Below, piece by piece: positions 13,817-23,785 of a stretch of 26,101 nt of DNA. The stretch spans positions 1 through 26,101 of the forward strand of contig QANT01004827.1 in assembly GCA_003254885.1 (NCBI GenBank). The letters run 5' to 3'. The position numbers were made by a program, and so were the translations under genes. The stretch comes from Purshia tridentata. Its lineage: Eukaryota > Streptophyta > Magnoliopsida > Rosales > Rosaceae. The notes under the pieces are model-generated. The model made no database searches and was not told the origin of the DNA. It saw nothing but the letters and a program-made list of their open reading frames with translations. Positions within the stretch are counted from its first letter, which is position 1. The number at the start of each line of letters is the position of its first letter.

Positions 13817-14040
13817 AGCTTTCCAAAGTAGCTTGATCAATATTGTGTCATACTAGATTAAGTATATATGGGTCTAGGCCATTAAGTATGGGTCTTCTAA
13901 ACTTAATAAGAGGTTAGGAGTTCATTAATTCATTGTAGTTGTTAAGAGTACTTAAACGTGTTCTAAGATAGTGATTAATCACATAATTTTTTAATTGAAG
14001 ATAGTGATTTATCATCAGATTGTGAGGTTTTGGTTAACCA
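13817..14040. other. Short intergenic spacer
   Basis: AT-rich spacer between the MITE and the decayed retroelement-like block. It contains a short repeated phrase (ATTAAGTAT..GGGTCT) at about 13858 and 13882. No gene is seen. Confidence 0.4.
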
Positions 14041-14856
14041 GAAACATCCTTTGTCGGTGCTAGTGGAATGACCGATTCCAACCTAGCTAATAGGGATCGG
14101 CTGGAGGTAATCCAATTCGCCTAACTATGCACCTAAAATAATGTTTTTAATATTGTTCACTCGTTTTTCGGCCAAAGTTGGCCAAAAGTGAATTTTGGTC
14201 CGTTTTTGGTGTAAGTGCGGGGCGTGCCACTATTGGGCCTCAAACTAGGCCACAATAGAAATTGGGATGTGATGTTGGGGTATGCGCCTAAATATGAAGT
14301 CGACTCTAAACGATTGTGCGGCCAAGCTAGGAACCACTCTTGGCCTAGGTTCTTTTCAAGCCTCGGGGACAAGGCCTTTAATCAGAATCGGAGTCCGAGT
14401 CACGTCTCGGCCTCCTCAGAACGGTGTGGCTAAACTCGTGAATGCAACGATGAAATTGGCCAGAAAGATAAAATAGCTATGGACGATGAGATTATAATGG
14501 AACTTAACACTATTATTACTGTTTATACCAACCTCGCAAAAGAGAGACAATGAACAAAATAAACATCTATGTATTACGCAAAAAGCAAAGAACTTGGATG
14601 AGAATTGAAATAAAATAGCCCAATTGTATGAAACAAAAGTGCATAAGATAAATCGATACCACAGCCCTTGTGAGGATGATGGCAGAGCTACAAACCTAAT
14701 GATCTTGAGACTAAAGCTATGGAAAACCTAAAGCACCTTGAACGATAGCAACTAAGAACAATTAATTGAAAGCAAAAGAACTATGAGAAATTCTTGAAAC
14801 TTGAGAGCTTGTGTGTGTTGGATGTTGAATGTCCCTCTTCTGATTCTTGAGTGCAT

Positions 14857-14865
14857 CTATTTATA
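14857..14865 (-). promoter_or_regulatory. TATA box of the retroelement-like block
   Basis: The minus strand reads TATAAATAG, a canonical plant TATA box, embedded in the foreign-looking block. It would drive transcription leftwards from about 14830. No protein gene follows, so it is probably a relic of element transcription. Confidence 0.45.
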
Positions 14866-15259
14866 TGGGTTAGGATGCCACCCTGGGTCTGAAGTCGTCT
14901 TCCCTCTCCTAGTAGAACTTGAACTTCTTAAGATTTCTTCTTGCCAACCACGTTTTTGTCATTGATGGACACTGAAATTCCTTCCTTTGTAGGAGTCATT
15001 GCTTGGTGACTTATTTTCAAAGACTTTCCAAATTCACTTCAAAGAGGATTCTAAGAGGATATATATTGGACTTGAATTTCGGAGTTAGCCACGTGACTGA
15101 GCCACATGAATTTCTACTGATTTATCAATTTCAAAGCCACGTTGTTGGCCTTAAAAACCCTTTCCTTTTTTTTTGGGTCGTAGGCCATATATCATTGGTC
15201 CCGAGTGAACATTGGCCCTTTTTTATAAATTCAAGGGAAATGGGTTGAAATGCTTTTTT

Positions 15260-15366
15260 GCCTCCAAACGAATTGTGGCCAAGCATGGCCCTTTTTCTTG
15301 GCCACAAATGTTTAGCCCCCAAATAAGTTGTAGCTAAACATGGCCCTTTTCTTAGCCATAAACAAA
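15260..15366. repeat. Imperfect tandem repeat, about 53 bp x 2
   Basis: Units at 15260-15314 and 15315-15366 share GCC(T/C)CCAAA, TTGT(G/A)GC, CATGGCCC and CTT(G/A)GCCA in order. They lie at the right end of the retroelement-like block. Further GGCC-containing words on either side suggest a longer, more decayed array. Confidence 0.65.
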
Positions 15367-15701
15367 GGAAAATGGGCCAACAATATTTTCCTTGGTCCCT
15401 AAATACGAAACATGGACAACAAACACTTCCTTGGCCAGAAAATATGAGAAATGATATTTTTGGGTACAAACAAATATTTATATGGTTCTTTCTAACAACT
15501 ATAAAAGTCCATTTCGAAGATTATTTAAAATGTAGAGATTTAATTAAATCAAATATTATATAGATTGGATTATCAACCATGCATTTGTGTGAGAAAATGA
15601 TTCATTGTTTATGGTTTATTATTTTAAATTCAAAAGAGGTTTTGCTTGGAGCTGAGGGTGCTTCGGTAGATGTAATGAAGGAGTCTTTGGGTAGTTAGTT
15701 T

Positions 15702-15781
15702 TCATCACCGTGACACATTCTAATATTCTATCACGGGTGTATGCGCTTTATCTGTCTATTTTTGTTATGTGTCACGTGATG
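15702..15781. repeat. Short inverted repeat containing a G-box
   Basis: CATCACCGTGACACAT at about 15702-15717 pairs with ATGTGTCACGTGATG at about 15767-15781, with one unpaired base. The right arm carries CACGTG at 15773-15778. The loop is about 50 bp. It may be the end of a small fold-back element or simply a chance hairpin. Confidence 0.4.
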
Positions 15782-15894
15782 AGAGAGATAAACACATAAG
15801 TATATACAACCGTTGCATGAAATTTTTACTCTTATGTTTTAGTTAGAGTACATAAGGGTCTACTTGGGTTTAAGCAATGTATTTTCCCAAGGCC

Positions 15895-15907
15895 AAAAAA
15901 AAAAAAN

Positions 15908-15939
<32 letters not shown>
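15895..15939 (+). repeat. Poly-A run of 45 positions with one N
   Basis: An almost pure A-run starts after GGCC at 15895 and ends at 15939; position 15907 is N. It could be the tail of a retroposed sequence read on the plus strand, but I find no target-site duplication or recognisable body upstream. The true length is unreliable because of the N and the homopolymer. Confidence 0.8.
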
Positions 15940-15942
<3 letters not shown>

Positions 15943-16692
15943 CAAAAAAATTCAAAATGTTACATTGTATTTAGCTATTTCAAAACTTTTAAAATATATT
16001 GTATTTAAAATCTTAAACATGTTACAGAAGCAATGGAAAAAAGAAATCATCATAACTAGGCAAAAATATTAGTATACATACAAAAAATAATCTATTAATT
16101 AACAGTTGTATTCCTGATTTTATACTCCACCCCCGACTTCAAGCAAATGTATCGACCCGTTTATTGTCTACGGAATCACTAAATTAAAGCATGAATTCCT
16201 GGTCTGGAATCCACTTTTATTTTCCAAACTACGCAAAATATGCAAACAATTAAAAGTTTTCCTTGTCTGCAAGTGCATGCAGGACCAAAGTCATAGTCTC
16301 AAAGAATATTATATATAGATGCTTCAAGTCTTCAACCATTATTTTTCTTCTATTTTATTTATTTATTAATGTGTTTGGGTTGTCGTTGGCTTTTAACCTT
16401 GTGCCACTTTTACTCCCTGGCCTATACACACTATATATACATACCTTTTACCTTTATAACGCATGGTAGCAGCATGGATACATTATAATTAATGGAAAGA
16501 AATTAAGAAGAAGAAAAAACATGGGAAAAGATTCCATGTACACCACTTAAATTTTGTATTATTAAATCATTATTAAAAGTGGTCCCTTACAAATGTCTAG
16601 CATATTACACTATGAGATTGTAAATTAAGAAATGATTATATCTAATCGCCAATATCTTTTTTTTTTGTTTTCTTTTTTATTTTCTCTTGTTT
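15940..16692. other. Intergenic DNA with a promoter-like patch, no gene recognised
   Basis: AT-rich DNA. A perfect RY-type palindrome TGCATGCA lies at 16274-16281, and TATATATAG at 16310-16318 follows 28 bp later. Downstream are pyrimidine-rich sequence and, at about 16520, an ATG in good context that opens only a nine-codon frame. No exon is recognised. Confidence 0.4.
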
Positions 16693-16953
16693 ATTATGTA
16701 GTGTATTCTCCAATCGGAACCATTTCTTTTTTGGATTACCATTTAAAGATCATCTCTATATGAAAAATCAACTAAATTAAAAATTATTTAGTTCTCTAAC
16801 TGTTATCAAATAAGTAGACGGTTTCAATAATAATTAGCTACATTTACCGTATATTTATTTGATAACAGTTTAATGATTAATTATTTGCATTAGTAATTTT
16901 TAAAGAGTAATCCAAAAATGAATATTTCCGATCATATGACTACACTGCGTAAT
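16693..16953. mobile_element. Fold-back MITE, 261 bp, palindromic along most of its length
   Basis: The outer arms pair imperfectly over about 55 bp. ATTATGTAGTGTA (16693-16705) opposes TACACTGCGTAAT (16941-16953), and both arms carry ATCGGAA and TTTTTGGATTAC. The inner arms pair through a perfect 16-mer (AACTGTTATCAAATAA and its complement), 22 of 24 when extended. The interior is non-coding and no convincing target-site duplication was found, so the superfamily is open. Its transcript would form a long hairpin, a typical source of 24-nt siRNA. Confidence 0.75.
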
Positions 16954-17040
16954 AGATTTGAGTAATTAAAACAAACATGGCTCGTGCATCAAACCTAGTC
17001 ATCGGACTAAAAGCTCAATCTCCAAACCATAGCCCATAAC

Positions 17041-17084
17041 GGACTAGGACTAAACCAACTAAAAACAACAACCCAGGACGAGCT
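17041..17084. repeat. Part of a tandem repeat of about 45 bp, interrupted by the first hAT-type element
   Basis: The unit runs GGACTAG, ACCAACTAAAAA, ACAACCCA(G/A)GAC(G/A)AGCTG. One copy lies at 17041-17084. The second starts at 17085, is interrupted by the element and resumes after 17872. A partial third copy follows to about 17927. The insertion therefore landed at the start of the second unit. Confidence 0.65.
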
Positions 17085-17092
17085 GGGACTAG

Positions 17093-17864
17093 TAGGGATG
17101 CACACGGATCAGTTATCCAATCCACAAACCAATATCCATATCCATATCCAGTCCATAGTTCGCGATATAGCAATTTTCATATCCATATCCGATCCACAAA
17201 TTCGTATATCCACAAAATCAGATCGGATAATGGATAATATCCAAATAATAACATAAAAATTATTTAGCAATTACACAACATAAAAATAATCTCTCAAATT
17301 AATTCAATAGTTACACAACATGAATTTTAGAAATTAAGATAAGCCTCAAACATAAAAAGTTTCTATTTTCTAGTATTCCTAAACTATATACTATATACAA
17401 CATGAATTTCAGAAATTAAGACAAGCCTCAAATATAAAAAGTTTCTATTTTCTAGTATTCCTAAACTATATACTATATATATTTATAATTTTTATAATAG
17501 ATTTCATTAGCAAATTAATTTAAAATACTCTAAACTTAAACTATATAGTAACATAAATAGTTTATAAACTATATGGTATTATAAACTATAATAGGAGCTT
17601 TGCTTTACTCTATAATAAGAATTAAATATATACAAACATATATTATATATATACTATATAAAAATTTAATATATATAATTTGCGGATCGGATCGGATATA
17701 TATGTGGTTTTCAATATTGATATCCGTATCCGATCTACAAATTACGGATTTGATCGAATCGATATCCACAAATACAAAATTGCGGATTGGATCGGTACAA
17801 TATCCACAAATTGCAGATCGGATCGGATCGGTAAGCGGATTTTTGGTATATTTGTGCACCCCTA
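17093..17864. mobile_element. Non-autonomous hAT-superfamily element, 772 bp
   Basis: The ends are TAGGGATGCACA (left) and, read inward from the right, TAGGGGTGCACA: 11 of 12 matching and fitting the hAT YARNG start. An exact 8-bp target-site duplication GGGACTAG flanks it (17085-17092 and 17865-17872), the hAT hallmark. Subterminal DNA on both sides is packed with ATCC(A/G)TATCC and GGATCGGATCGG words, as expected for transposase-binding repeats. The interior is AT-rich with an 82-bp tandem duplication and no transposase. It must have been mobilised in trans. The perfect duplication suggests a fairly recent insertion. Confidence 0.92.
17316..17479. repeat. Tandem duplication, 82 bp x 2, inside the first hAT-type element
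   Basis: Positions 17316-17397 and 17398-17479 are equal in length and differ at only about three positions. Both start CAACATGAATTT and end ACTATATACTATATA. The copies arose inside the element, either before or after its insertion. Confidence 0.92.
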
Positions 17865-18231
17865 GGGACTAGACCAACTAAAAAAAACAACCCAAGACAA
17901 GCTGGAACTTGACCAACTAAAAACTAGAAAAGACAAAACCTAATAGGACCTCCACCGACAACACACGACGGTGATCAGCAAGCAGTGCTTCCATTGACAG
18001 AGTAAGAGCCGACAGATGACCTACCCGCAAAACACTGCCACCGCGACCTAGATCCACCACGCAATGCCTAACCACCACGACCCATCGCACGTTAACCAAC
18101 AAGCGCAGCCCTGTGCCGTCTAGCACACCATCGGCAAGCTAGTCGGCCGACCCACACAGCCTAACTGTGCGATCCAAACTCACCACCCATCTGCAATACC
18201 CAGCAGCCGCGACATTGCTGGCAATGACAAG

Positions 18232-18937
18232 TAGGGCTATCAACTCCCATACTGTATTCCCCATACTGCACTTCAATAGTTAGAGGTCGAGGAAGAAGAA
18301 TTGGATTCTAATACCGTGCCAAATGAAGTCAGAAACCGCTCAATATGGTATCGGTCATAATGGGATGGTGTCGAAACGGTAATGGGCATTTCGACACTGT
18401 CCAAATTAGGAGAGAGTGGCAAAAGGAAATGGTGGTGACGAAGGTGAGAGACAGAGGGAGAGAATCACAGAGGGAGGCAATAGTGGTTGGAGACATAGGG
18501 AGAGAATGACATAGGGAAGCGATGGTTGTGACGATGGTGAAAGGTAGATGGAAAGAGTAACAGAGGAAGGCATAATGGTGGTGATGACGGTGAAAGACAG
18601 AGGGAGGCGACAGTGATCGTGAGTCTGGTTACACAATAATTGGTGAACAATGAAGAAGTGGAGGCGACCAAGTGAGAGAGTTTGCTTCCATAGATAGAGA
18701 TCGAGTGAAACAAATGGAGGAAATTGAGTGGAGGACCATGAAGATTGACAGTATATATGCAGTATTGGAATGTTGACGGTATTCAAATATCCATACCATT
18801 TTTGCTACCATTTTTGCGAGAACAAAATTGTATCAATGCCGATACTGTAAATTGCCAAAAAAAATACCATATTGTTGGAATCGAAAATGGTTTGGTATCA
18901 GGATTTTGAGATTTTGCAGCAATAAAACCTACCCCTA
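18232..18937. mobile_element. Second non-autonomous hAT-type element, 706 bp
   Basis: The termini are TAGGGCTA (left) and, read inward from the right, TAGGGGTA; both fit the hAT YARNG start. They are flanked by an exact 8-bp duplication ATGACAAG (18224-18231 and 18938-18945). Subterminal regions repeat CCATACTG, GGTATCGG and GATACTG words. The interior holds a purine-rich minisatellite and no transposase motif. Beyond the first five bases its ends differ from those of the element at 17093, so it is a separate family. It lies in the same older host repeat, only 367 bp from the first. Confidence 0.88.
18427..18608 (+). repeat. Purine-rich minisatellite, about four units of 38-52 bp
   Basis: Units start near 18427, 18479, 18521 and 18572. 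The theme is (A/G)ATGGTGGTGACG, GGTGAAAGACAGAGGGAG, then A(A/G)CAGAGG(G/A)AGGC. Units differ by substitutions and small deletions. The array is confined to the second hAT-type element. Minus-strand frames across it encode only Ser/Pro/Leu-rich repetitive peptide and are not called as genes. Confidence 0.7.
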
Positions 18938-19165
18938 ATGACAAGCCCAAGAGAACCGTTGGCCCTGCCTCTTCGCCATTAGCAACACCAAAAACCCACA
19001 AAATTCCCAGCAAGAAGAAGGAAAAAATTGAACTACCCACAAAATATAGACAAATGAGAGGCAGGAGGGAGAGGAGAGGGCCTGTGAGAGGCACAAGCCA
19101 ATGTCCCCAATCCCTGGAGAGCTCAGCTAGGAGGGGGAGAGTTGAAGAGAGAGGAGAGCTTTTGG

Positions 19166-19698
19166 GTGGGTGGGTAAAAAGCTAACAGTTTTTTAGTTTT
19201 TTTACTTAAAAAAGCAAACAATTTTAAATCTAAGCTTTTTAGACAAATTACTCTTCATATAATTACATTAGACTCCATTTAATATCAAATATAAACTGTC
19301 ATATGCACCCGACCAGTTAAAGTCATTTTCCCAACCAGCTCAACTCTAATATTAATCTTCTCAGTCACATTTTCAACATTCCCGAATTTTTGCATAATTC
19401 AGTTAATTTACAATCAATAAGTTAACATTGTTAATTTTGGAAAACATAAACTAAAATTTGAAGTGTAACATTAAAATGAGTTATTTTATAGAGATTCCAA
19501 ATCTAAGACGTAAAATAACATGAAGAAACAAAATAACGAATCAAACAAAATTGCCTCTGTCACAAGCTAGATAGCTAGAATATTGTATTCTTAATTAAAT
19601 AAATTCCTTCCTTCCCGATCTCAAGGAACACAGACAATAAATAAAAATTAAATAAAAAAGATCAACTTATTATAATATTCTAAAAAGTAGTCTTTTCG
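19166..19698. other. AT-rich downstream flank of the carrier gene
   Basis: No gene is seen. Because the carrier gene is on the minus strand, the right part of this stretch is its 3' UTR and downstream DNA. The composition is AT-rich and free of obvious repeats. Confidence 0.5.
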
Positions 19699-19716
19699 TC
19701 ATCATCATCATCATCA
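19699..19716 (-). repeat. (TGA)6 microsatellite overlapping the carrier stop codon
   Basis: The plus strand reads TCA six times. On the minus strand this is six consecutive in-frame TGA triplets, of which the first (19714-19716) is the stop codon of the carrier. The other five are in the 3' UTR and act as backup stops in the same frame. Confidence 0.9.
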
Positions 19717-20700
19717 GAAATCTTTGAGCAATTTCCGAACCTGCTCCAGCGTCACAAACAGCACAACAGTGAAAGGCCCCTGCCTAGAAATCGTAGGAAT
19801 AAATCCCTTGTAAAGCGCCGTGGGCCCCTCAGAACGAACGGTTTTGAGCGCGCAGTCCAGCGCCCCCTTGTACGGCGGCTCAGCCCCCGCCTCCACCTTC
19901 ATGTTCATGACCCGGGTCTTGATCACGTCGACCGGGTTCGATGCCACGGCGGCCACAAACCCAGCCGCGAAGCTCGCCACCACGTGGGTCCCAATCCCAT
20001 CCTTCATCACCTCCTTCTCCAGTATCGTCTCCTTGATCTGATCGTACGATGCGAGCTGCGAGGCAGTCACGAGCATGGCGCGGTTTATGGTAAGAGATGA
20101 ACCGCGCCACAGGCTAGTGACTCCTTCTTGTCGCGCCATACGAGTTATGGCGTCGACCACGCTCGTGTAGTTGCGGCGCTGGGCCGGCGGAAGCCTCCCG
20201 TCGGCCTGCATCCGGACCATGGCCACGTCAGCCGGGTTACCGACGGCGGCGCCGACAGCGCCAGCAATTAGGCCGGCGGTGATTTTGCGCTGGAGCGGCA
20301 TGTTTCGGGTGGTGGGGTCGGTCCATTTCTGCTTAAGAATGTCGTAGAGACCCATCCGGGTGGTGGAGTAGAGAGTCTGGCGGAGCATGGTGGCGGAGAC
20401 GCCGGAGAACAAGGCGGCAACGCCCTCCTGCTGAATTAAGCGGACGCCGACAGTGATTGGACCCGCACGCGCCGCGGTTGGCGGTGGTGGGGGAGCAGGA
20501 ATGCGTATGGAACCGCCGCGTGGAACGGTGGTGTGGACGGAGGCGAAGGCGGGACGGACGGCTTCGACTGCCGGGGTGGGTCTCGGGGCGTGGGTTTCGC
20601 CCTGGAGCTGCATTCGGACCTTGATGAGGTCAAGAGGGTGAGTGGAACAGCCAGCAATGATGGATGCTATGCCTCCTTCAACAAATCCTTTGACACCCAT
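19714..20700 (-). CDS. DIC1: Mitochondrial dicarboxylate carrier, UCP5/PUMP5-type (DIC1-DIC3 family), intronless
   Basis: 328-residue inner-membrane carrier of the SLC25 type. Arabidopsis DIC proteins exchange malate, oxaloacetate or succinate for phosphate or sulfate. Three repeats of about 100 residues are clear. Their signature starts are P22-L-D-L-I-K27, P156-A-D-V-A-M161 and P256-V-D-V-I-K261; Met instead of a basic residue at 161 is, as I recall, typical of DIC proteins. The matrix-helix motifs EGVAALFSG, EGVTSLWRG and EGPTALYKG follow at about 92, 192 and 291. A Pro/Ala-rich insertion at 36-80 lengthens the first matrix loop relative to the roughly 313-residue Arabidopsis DIC1. The start codon has G at +4 and directly precedes the conserved GVKGFVEGGIAS. 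There is no cleavable presequence, as usual. The ORF is much more GC-rich than its flanks. Which of DIC1, DIC2 or DIC3 it matches best is not settled; the symbol is given for the family, and synteny would favour DIC2. Confidence 0.95.
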   Translation of the reverse strand: MGVKGFVEGGIASIIAGCSTHPLDLIKVRMQLQGETHAPRPTPAVEAVRPAFASVHTTVPRGGSIRIPAPPPPPTAARAGPITVGVRLIQQEGVAALFSGVSATMLRQTLYSTTRMGLYDILKQKWTDPTTRNMPLQRKITAGLIAGAVGAAVGNPADVAMVRMQADGRLPPAQRRNYTSVVDAITRMARQEGVTSLWRGSSLTINRAMLVTASQLASYDQIKETILEKEVMKDGIGTHVVASFAAGFVAAVASNPVDVIKTRVMNMKVEAGAEPPYKGALDCALKTVRSEGPTALYKGFIPTISRQGPFTVVLFVTLEQVRKLLKDF

Positions 20701-20799
20701 ATTGAATTTTTCTCAAGAAACAAACAAAAAATTGGGTTGATAAAAAATTTTCCTGAGAAAATACAATTGGATTAAATTAATGAATAGGGGTGATTAAAT

Positions 20800-20910
20800 T
20801 CACGAAGAGGACCAGTTGGAGTTGGAGTTCATCTCACTGGAGACCAGGAGATGAGAATGGAGGCTAAAAGCTATGGAGGAAGAGTGGGGGACGCTGGGCC
20901 TCTGAGACAT
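20800..20910 (-). other. Upstream ORF (36 codons) in the carrier leader
   Basis: Between the TATA box and the main ATG, an ATG at 20908-20910 opens a 36-codon frame that stops with TGA at 20800-20802. It starts MSQRPSVPHSSS and is serine-rich. It ends 99 nt before the main start, and I recognise no conserved peptide. If the leader begins near 20945, this is the first ATG of the transcript and would be expected to lower translation of the carrier. Confidence 0.55.
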
Positions 20911-20974
20911 ATGCTATTGGGAATCACAGGAAACAAAACAATGGGGATGGGTTTGGACGAAGAAGGAGAGAGAA

Positions 20975-20982
20975 TATTTATA
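20975..20982 (-). promoter_or_regulatory. TATA box of the carrier gene
   Basis: The minus strand reads TATAAATA, a canonical plant TATA box, 275 bp before the start codon. Transcription would begin near 20945, giving a leader of about 245 nt. Confidence 0.75.
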
Positions 20983-21056
20983 GCGCAAGTAAAGCGTTTG
21001 GTTTAGAATTACGCGATTACAGCCTGAAACATCTCAAACTGGAAGTCTCCTATTTT

Positions 21057-21075
21057 ACGCGTGGCTGTGGGCCCC
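21057..21075 (-). promoter_or_regulatory. CGCG box and TCP-type site upstream of the carrier
   Basis: ACGCGT at 21057-21062 fits the CAMTA calcium/calmodulin-responsive CGCG box. GTGGGCCCC at 21067-21075 fits the TCP consensus GTGGGNCC. They lie about 80-95 bp upstream of the TATA box, in a locally GC-richer patch. Stress and calcium regulation of DIC genes would make a CAMTA site sensible, but this is motif matching only. Confidence 0.45.
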
Positions 21076-21323
21076 TCCGCATCCCTCTTTTGTGACTTTG
21101 TCTAAAATCTCTACTCCTGTGAATTGAATTCTACACGGCCTAAATACATACCTTCTTTCTTTCTTTTTTCTTTCTTTTTTTGTTCAAAAAGAGGTTTGAA
21201 GTCGACTTACTGAATTGGACTTCAAGGTCCAAGTCCAATGCGATCCACTTACTCAATTATACGAGTTCAAATTGAGGAATATTACTAGTTTCATTTTGAT
21301 GCTAGCTTTGTTCTTCCCCAATT
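21076..21323. other. Distal carrier upstream DNA with a pyrimidine tract
   Basis: It contains a CTTT-rich tract at about 21151-21183 and otherwise plain sequence. No gene or defined repeat is seen. Confidence 0.45.
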
Positions 21324-22190
21324 AAGCAATGATAGGATGCTCAAGACTCCATGCTTTTCTTTGAATCAAATTCAATATCTATAAAATACTTGAGTCAAAA
21401 GGGTTGCAACTTTCATGGTTAGCTTTTGCGTTCACTCCTCTTATTTTTCACATTTTATATTAAACTATTTGACTTTATAAATATACAATGTGTTTTTGTA
21501 TATTTTTTTTTTTGGTATATGAGAGTTGGTAGAGCTCAAATATGGTTGAAAGTATCAAATTTTGACATGACTTGAAAGTCACACACAATAATCGAATTCA
21601 CATTATAATTGTATTGCGTGAAAATAAAATAGGGTTCAACTTTATTTGCACCAATTGTGTTCGTGTTGAATTATATTAATCTGTTTAATTTAAAATGACA
21701 CACTTAATAATTATAGTGTTAACACATTTTAAAATTACATAATTGACAAGATTATGACACATTATAATTATATTGCGTGAAAATAAAATAGGGTTCAACT
21801 TTATTTGCACCAATTGTGTTCTTGTTGAATTATATTAATCTGTTCAATTCAAAATGACACACTTAATAATTATAGTGTTGACACATTTTAAAATTACATA
21901 ATTGACAAGATTATGCACGTATTGCCTCTTAAATTAAAAATTCAATTTAATTTTCGTATGATGTAAGTAATAGCAATAGACATGCTCAAACTTCCTATGT
22001 TTTTCTTTAACAAATTCAATAACTTTTCTCAGGTCAAAAAGGTTGTAACTTTCATAGTTAGCTTTTATGTACACTCCTCTTGATCTTTGTCAGCTTTTTT
22101 GTTCACTGCTCTTGATTTTTGTCACATTTTATATAAAACTATTTCATTGCTAGCACACAATATGTTTATCGTAGACACTTTTTTTTTTTT
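21324..22190. repeat. Nested repeat block: dispersed direct repeats of about 200 bp around a tandem duplication
   Basis: A segment at about 21324-21520 recurs diverged at about 21965-22190. Shared words in order are ATGCTCAA, TTTTCTTT, AAATTCAATA, AACTTTCAT(G/A)GTTAGCTTTT and CACATTTTATAT(T/A)AAACTATTT. The right copy has a further internal 32-bp duplication (22060-22091 and 22092-22123). A separate 159-bp tandem duplication lies between the copies. The layout recalls a small LTR-like element, but no TG..CA ends, primer-binding site or target-site duplication was found. Confidence 0.6.
21599..21915. repeat. Tandem duplication, 159 bp x 2
   Basis: Positions 21599-21757 and 21758-21915 are about 95% identical. 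They begin CACATTATAATT and end ATTGACAAGATTATG. Words such as GTGTT(C)GTGTTGAATTATATTAATC and AATGACACAC recall a common plant dispersed repeat rich in GTGT/ACAC motifs. No coding potential. Confidence 0.9.
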
Positions 22191-23479
22191 TAGAAAATTT
22201 TAATTATATATTTTTTATGCGCAATAAGGAATTTATATTAGGGTGCATGGACTAGAGATGGCAATTCGGATTGGCATGTCGTTTTGAGACACACATTTTA
22301 GACTAATTAGATTGATATGAAGAGGATATGATTATTAATTGTGTCGAATTTCAACAAGAACACGACATGGTTATTATAAATGTAAAACGAAATAACATGG
22401 ATAATCTATATATGAATAACTTCCTTCCTTTTGTTCTCCTCCCTTCTCTCACTCTCAGCCATGTCGTCGTTGTTAGACTTGACCAATCTAACAGCGGTGG
22501 CCATATCAATAATGTTTGATTATTCTGTATGTTAATATTTGTTATTTAAATTGGGAGAGAATTTATCACAAATTTCTTTATTTTTTCGACGTTGTTTAGG
22601 GATTGGGCATATTGCCGTACGTGAGAGTACTATTTTGATTCTTATGTGTTTGTATTGATATATGTTTGGGTGTTGCTGCAAATAATAATGTGTTCCTTCA
22701 CATGTTGTGTGCACTGCAAACAAAACAAGATTGGTGAATCCATATAGCTCATTCGTAGGATTTGCATCTTAAAGTAAACCAAGACGTAAGCAATTCATTG
22801 GTTGTTCATATATACCAAAAGCAATTGCGAAAACTCTATGAAAAATGAAGACTATACAGTGTGAATTTATGGCTGTAGAGAGGTGGGTCTAAGGTAGACA
22901 GGTGGATGGAAATTACAAATTTACAACACTCTAAAATTATAAGTTTAGGAAATAGAGTTAGCATTCAACAGGATTATTCAGTAAAATTACCCCAAAAAAA
23001 CAAAAAATATTGAATTCATTGATAACCATGCGATGTCGACCCAATTAGTCTAATACATATTCAAACGTGACACCCCAATTGTCAAGTTGGCACCACCCCA
23101 AACGCTGACGTATAATTAAGACACCGTAGAGGGTTTGCAATCTGCAAGTACATGGGGGTTACCTATGCTAACCAGTCATGAATCTAGAGCTTTGGGGCAA
23201 AAGGGGCGATGACATTTTCAAAGTAGGCTTAAGAGGTCACATTGAGAAATCAATTCAAATTTAATAAAGTGACTATTCAATAGGACCAAATGCTATTTTT
23301 GACTTGGATTCCACTCAGAAGGCAAATTGGCCTTGTTGGTGAAAATGGGTTGTTTAAAAGGCTGTCATTTTCAAGTTGAGGTCGTAATACAAAAGGCAGA
23401 GTCAGAGAAGGTCGAACTTGGGGACGGTGTTGACCACGCTTCCAGAAACAAAACCAAAGAAAAAAATTGAAAAACAGAG
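22191..23479. other. Intergenic DNA with one transposon-like end, no gene recognised
   Basis: TAGAGATGGCAATTCGG at about 22253-22269 resembles the ends of a common plant hAT-type repeat. Decayed GTGTCG/ACACGAC words follow to about 22390, but the partner end is missing. A pyrimidine-rich leader-like stretch precedes an ATG at 22461 that opens only 24 codons, and I do not call it. The remainder up to the tRNA shows no gene. Confidence 0.4.
23470..23474 (-). terminator. Pol III terminator of the tRNA-Ser gene
   Basis: The minus strand reads TTTTT, starting 6 nt after the discriminator base of the tRNA. Four or more T residues are the standard RNA polymerase III stop. A second T-run lies at 23459-23466. 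Confidence 0.8.
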
Positions 23480-23561
23480 CGTCGCCTGAGAGATTCGAAC
23501 TCTCGCGGGGAAACCCCATGTACTTAGCAGGCACACGCCTTAACCACTCGGCCAAAGCGAC
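23480..23561 (-). tRNA. tRNA-Ser (anticodon GCU)
   Basis: An 82-nt gene with complete cloverleaf. The acceptor stem GTCGCTT/AGGCGAC has one T-G wobble. The anticodon arm is TGTGC-CTGCTAA-GTACA, with anticodon GCT at 23525-23527 reading AGC/AGU serine codons. A long variable arm (GGGGTTTCCCC) and discriminator G are both serine hallmarks; the T arm is GAGAG-TTCGAAT-CTCTC. The A box TGGCCGAGTGG (23544-23554) and B box AGTTCGAATCT (23491-23501) are intact. CAA at 23565-23567 is the upstream triplet typical of plant tRNA genes. There is no intron. The 3' CCA is not encoded, as expected for a nuclear gene. Confidence 0.97.
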
Positions 23562-23651
23562 TTCTTGTTAAGAGAGGCAATAGAACCCTTTTTATATGTT
23601 ACTTTTGTTTTCTTAGAAGCAACAATGAGTAACATAATAAAGTCATAAACT

Positions 23652-23687
23652 AGTGGTTACAGACGTGTGCCTGCTGAGTGTATGGGG
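23652..23687 (+). pseudogene. Partial tRNA-Ser(GCU) relic, inverted relative to the intact gene
   Basis: AGTGGTTA..CGTGTGCCTGCT..GTATGGGG matches the D arm, anticodon arm and start of the variable arm of the neighbouring tRNA at about 31 of 35 positions, with a 1-nt insertion after AGTGGTTA. The GCT anticodon is retained. The acceptor stem, full variable arm and T arm (B box) are missing, so it cannot be a working gene. It lies about 90 bp from the intact gene on the opposite strand. Confidence 0.8.
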
Positions 23688-23785
23688 ATTTTTTTTATGA
23701 GAAGGAAGATCTATACCCAAAGCCATCTACGGTAAAGATTGACGGCAAAACTTCATCCAAAGACCAAAACAACAGCGACCATTTT

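Larger units (their letters stand above)
14041..15470 (-). mobile_element. Decayed retroelement-like block with its own promoter, minus orientation
   Basis: Base composition changes here to a more GC-rich mix with many GGCC words, unlike the flanks. On the minus strand a clean TATAAATAG lies at 14857-14865. Downstream comes a CA-rich leader and T-rich DNA, then a GC-rich stretch from about 14460 to 14160. This order resembles a retrotransposon LTR and leader. A GTGGTATCGAT word near 14655 is at most a weak primer-binding-like match. No gag or pol motif, paired LTR or target-site duplication is visible, so class and ends are uncertain. Confidence 0.35.
16975..19165 (-). mobile_element. Older unclassified repeat, split by two hAT-type insertions
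   Basis: Three segments (16975-17092, 17873-18231 and 18946-19165) share a GC-richer composition foreign to the flanks. They join smoothly once the two hAT-type elements and one copy of each target-site duplication are removed. Read on the minus strand, the right end starts with CT-rich leader-like sequence, then GC-rich DNA, then TTTTTAGTTGGT words. This resembles the untranslated part of a plant retroelement. No reverse transcriptase or other protein motif is visible. The outer borders are approximate. Confidence 0.4.
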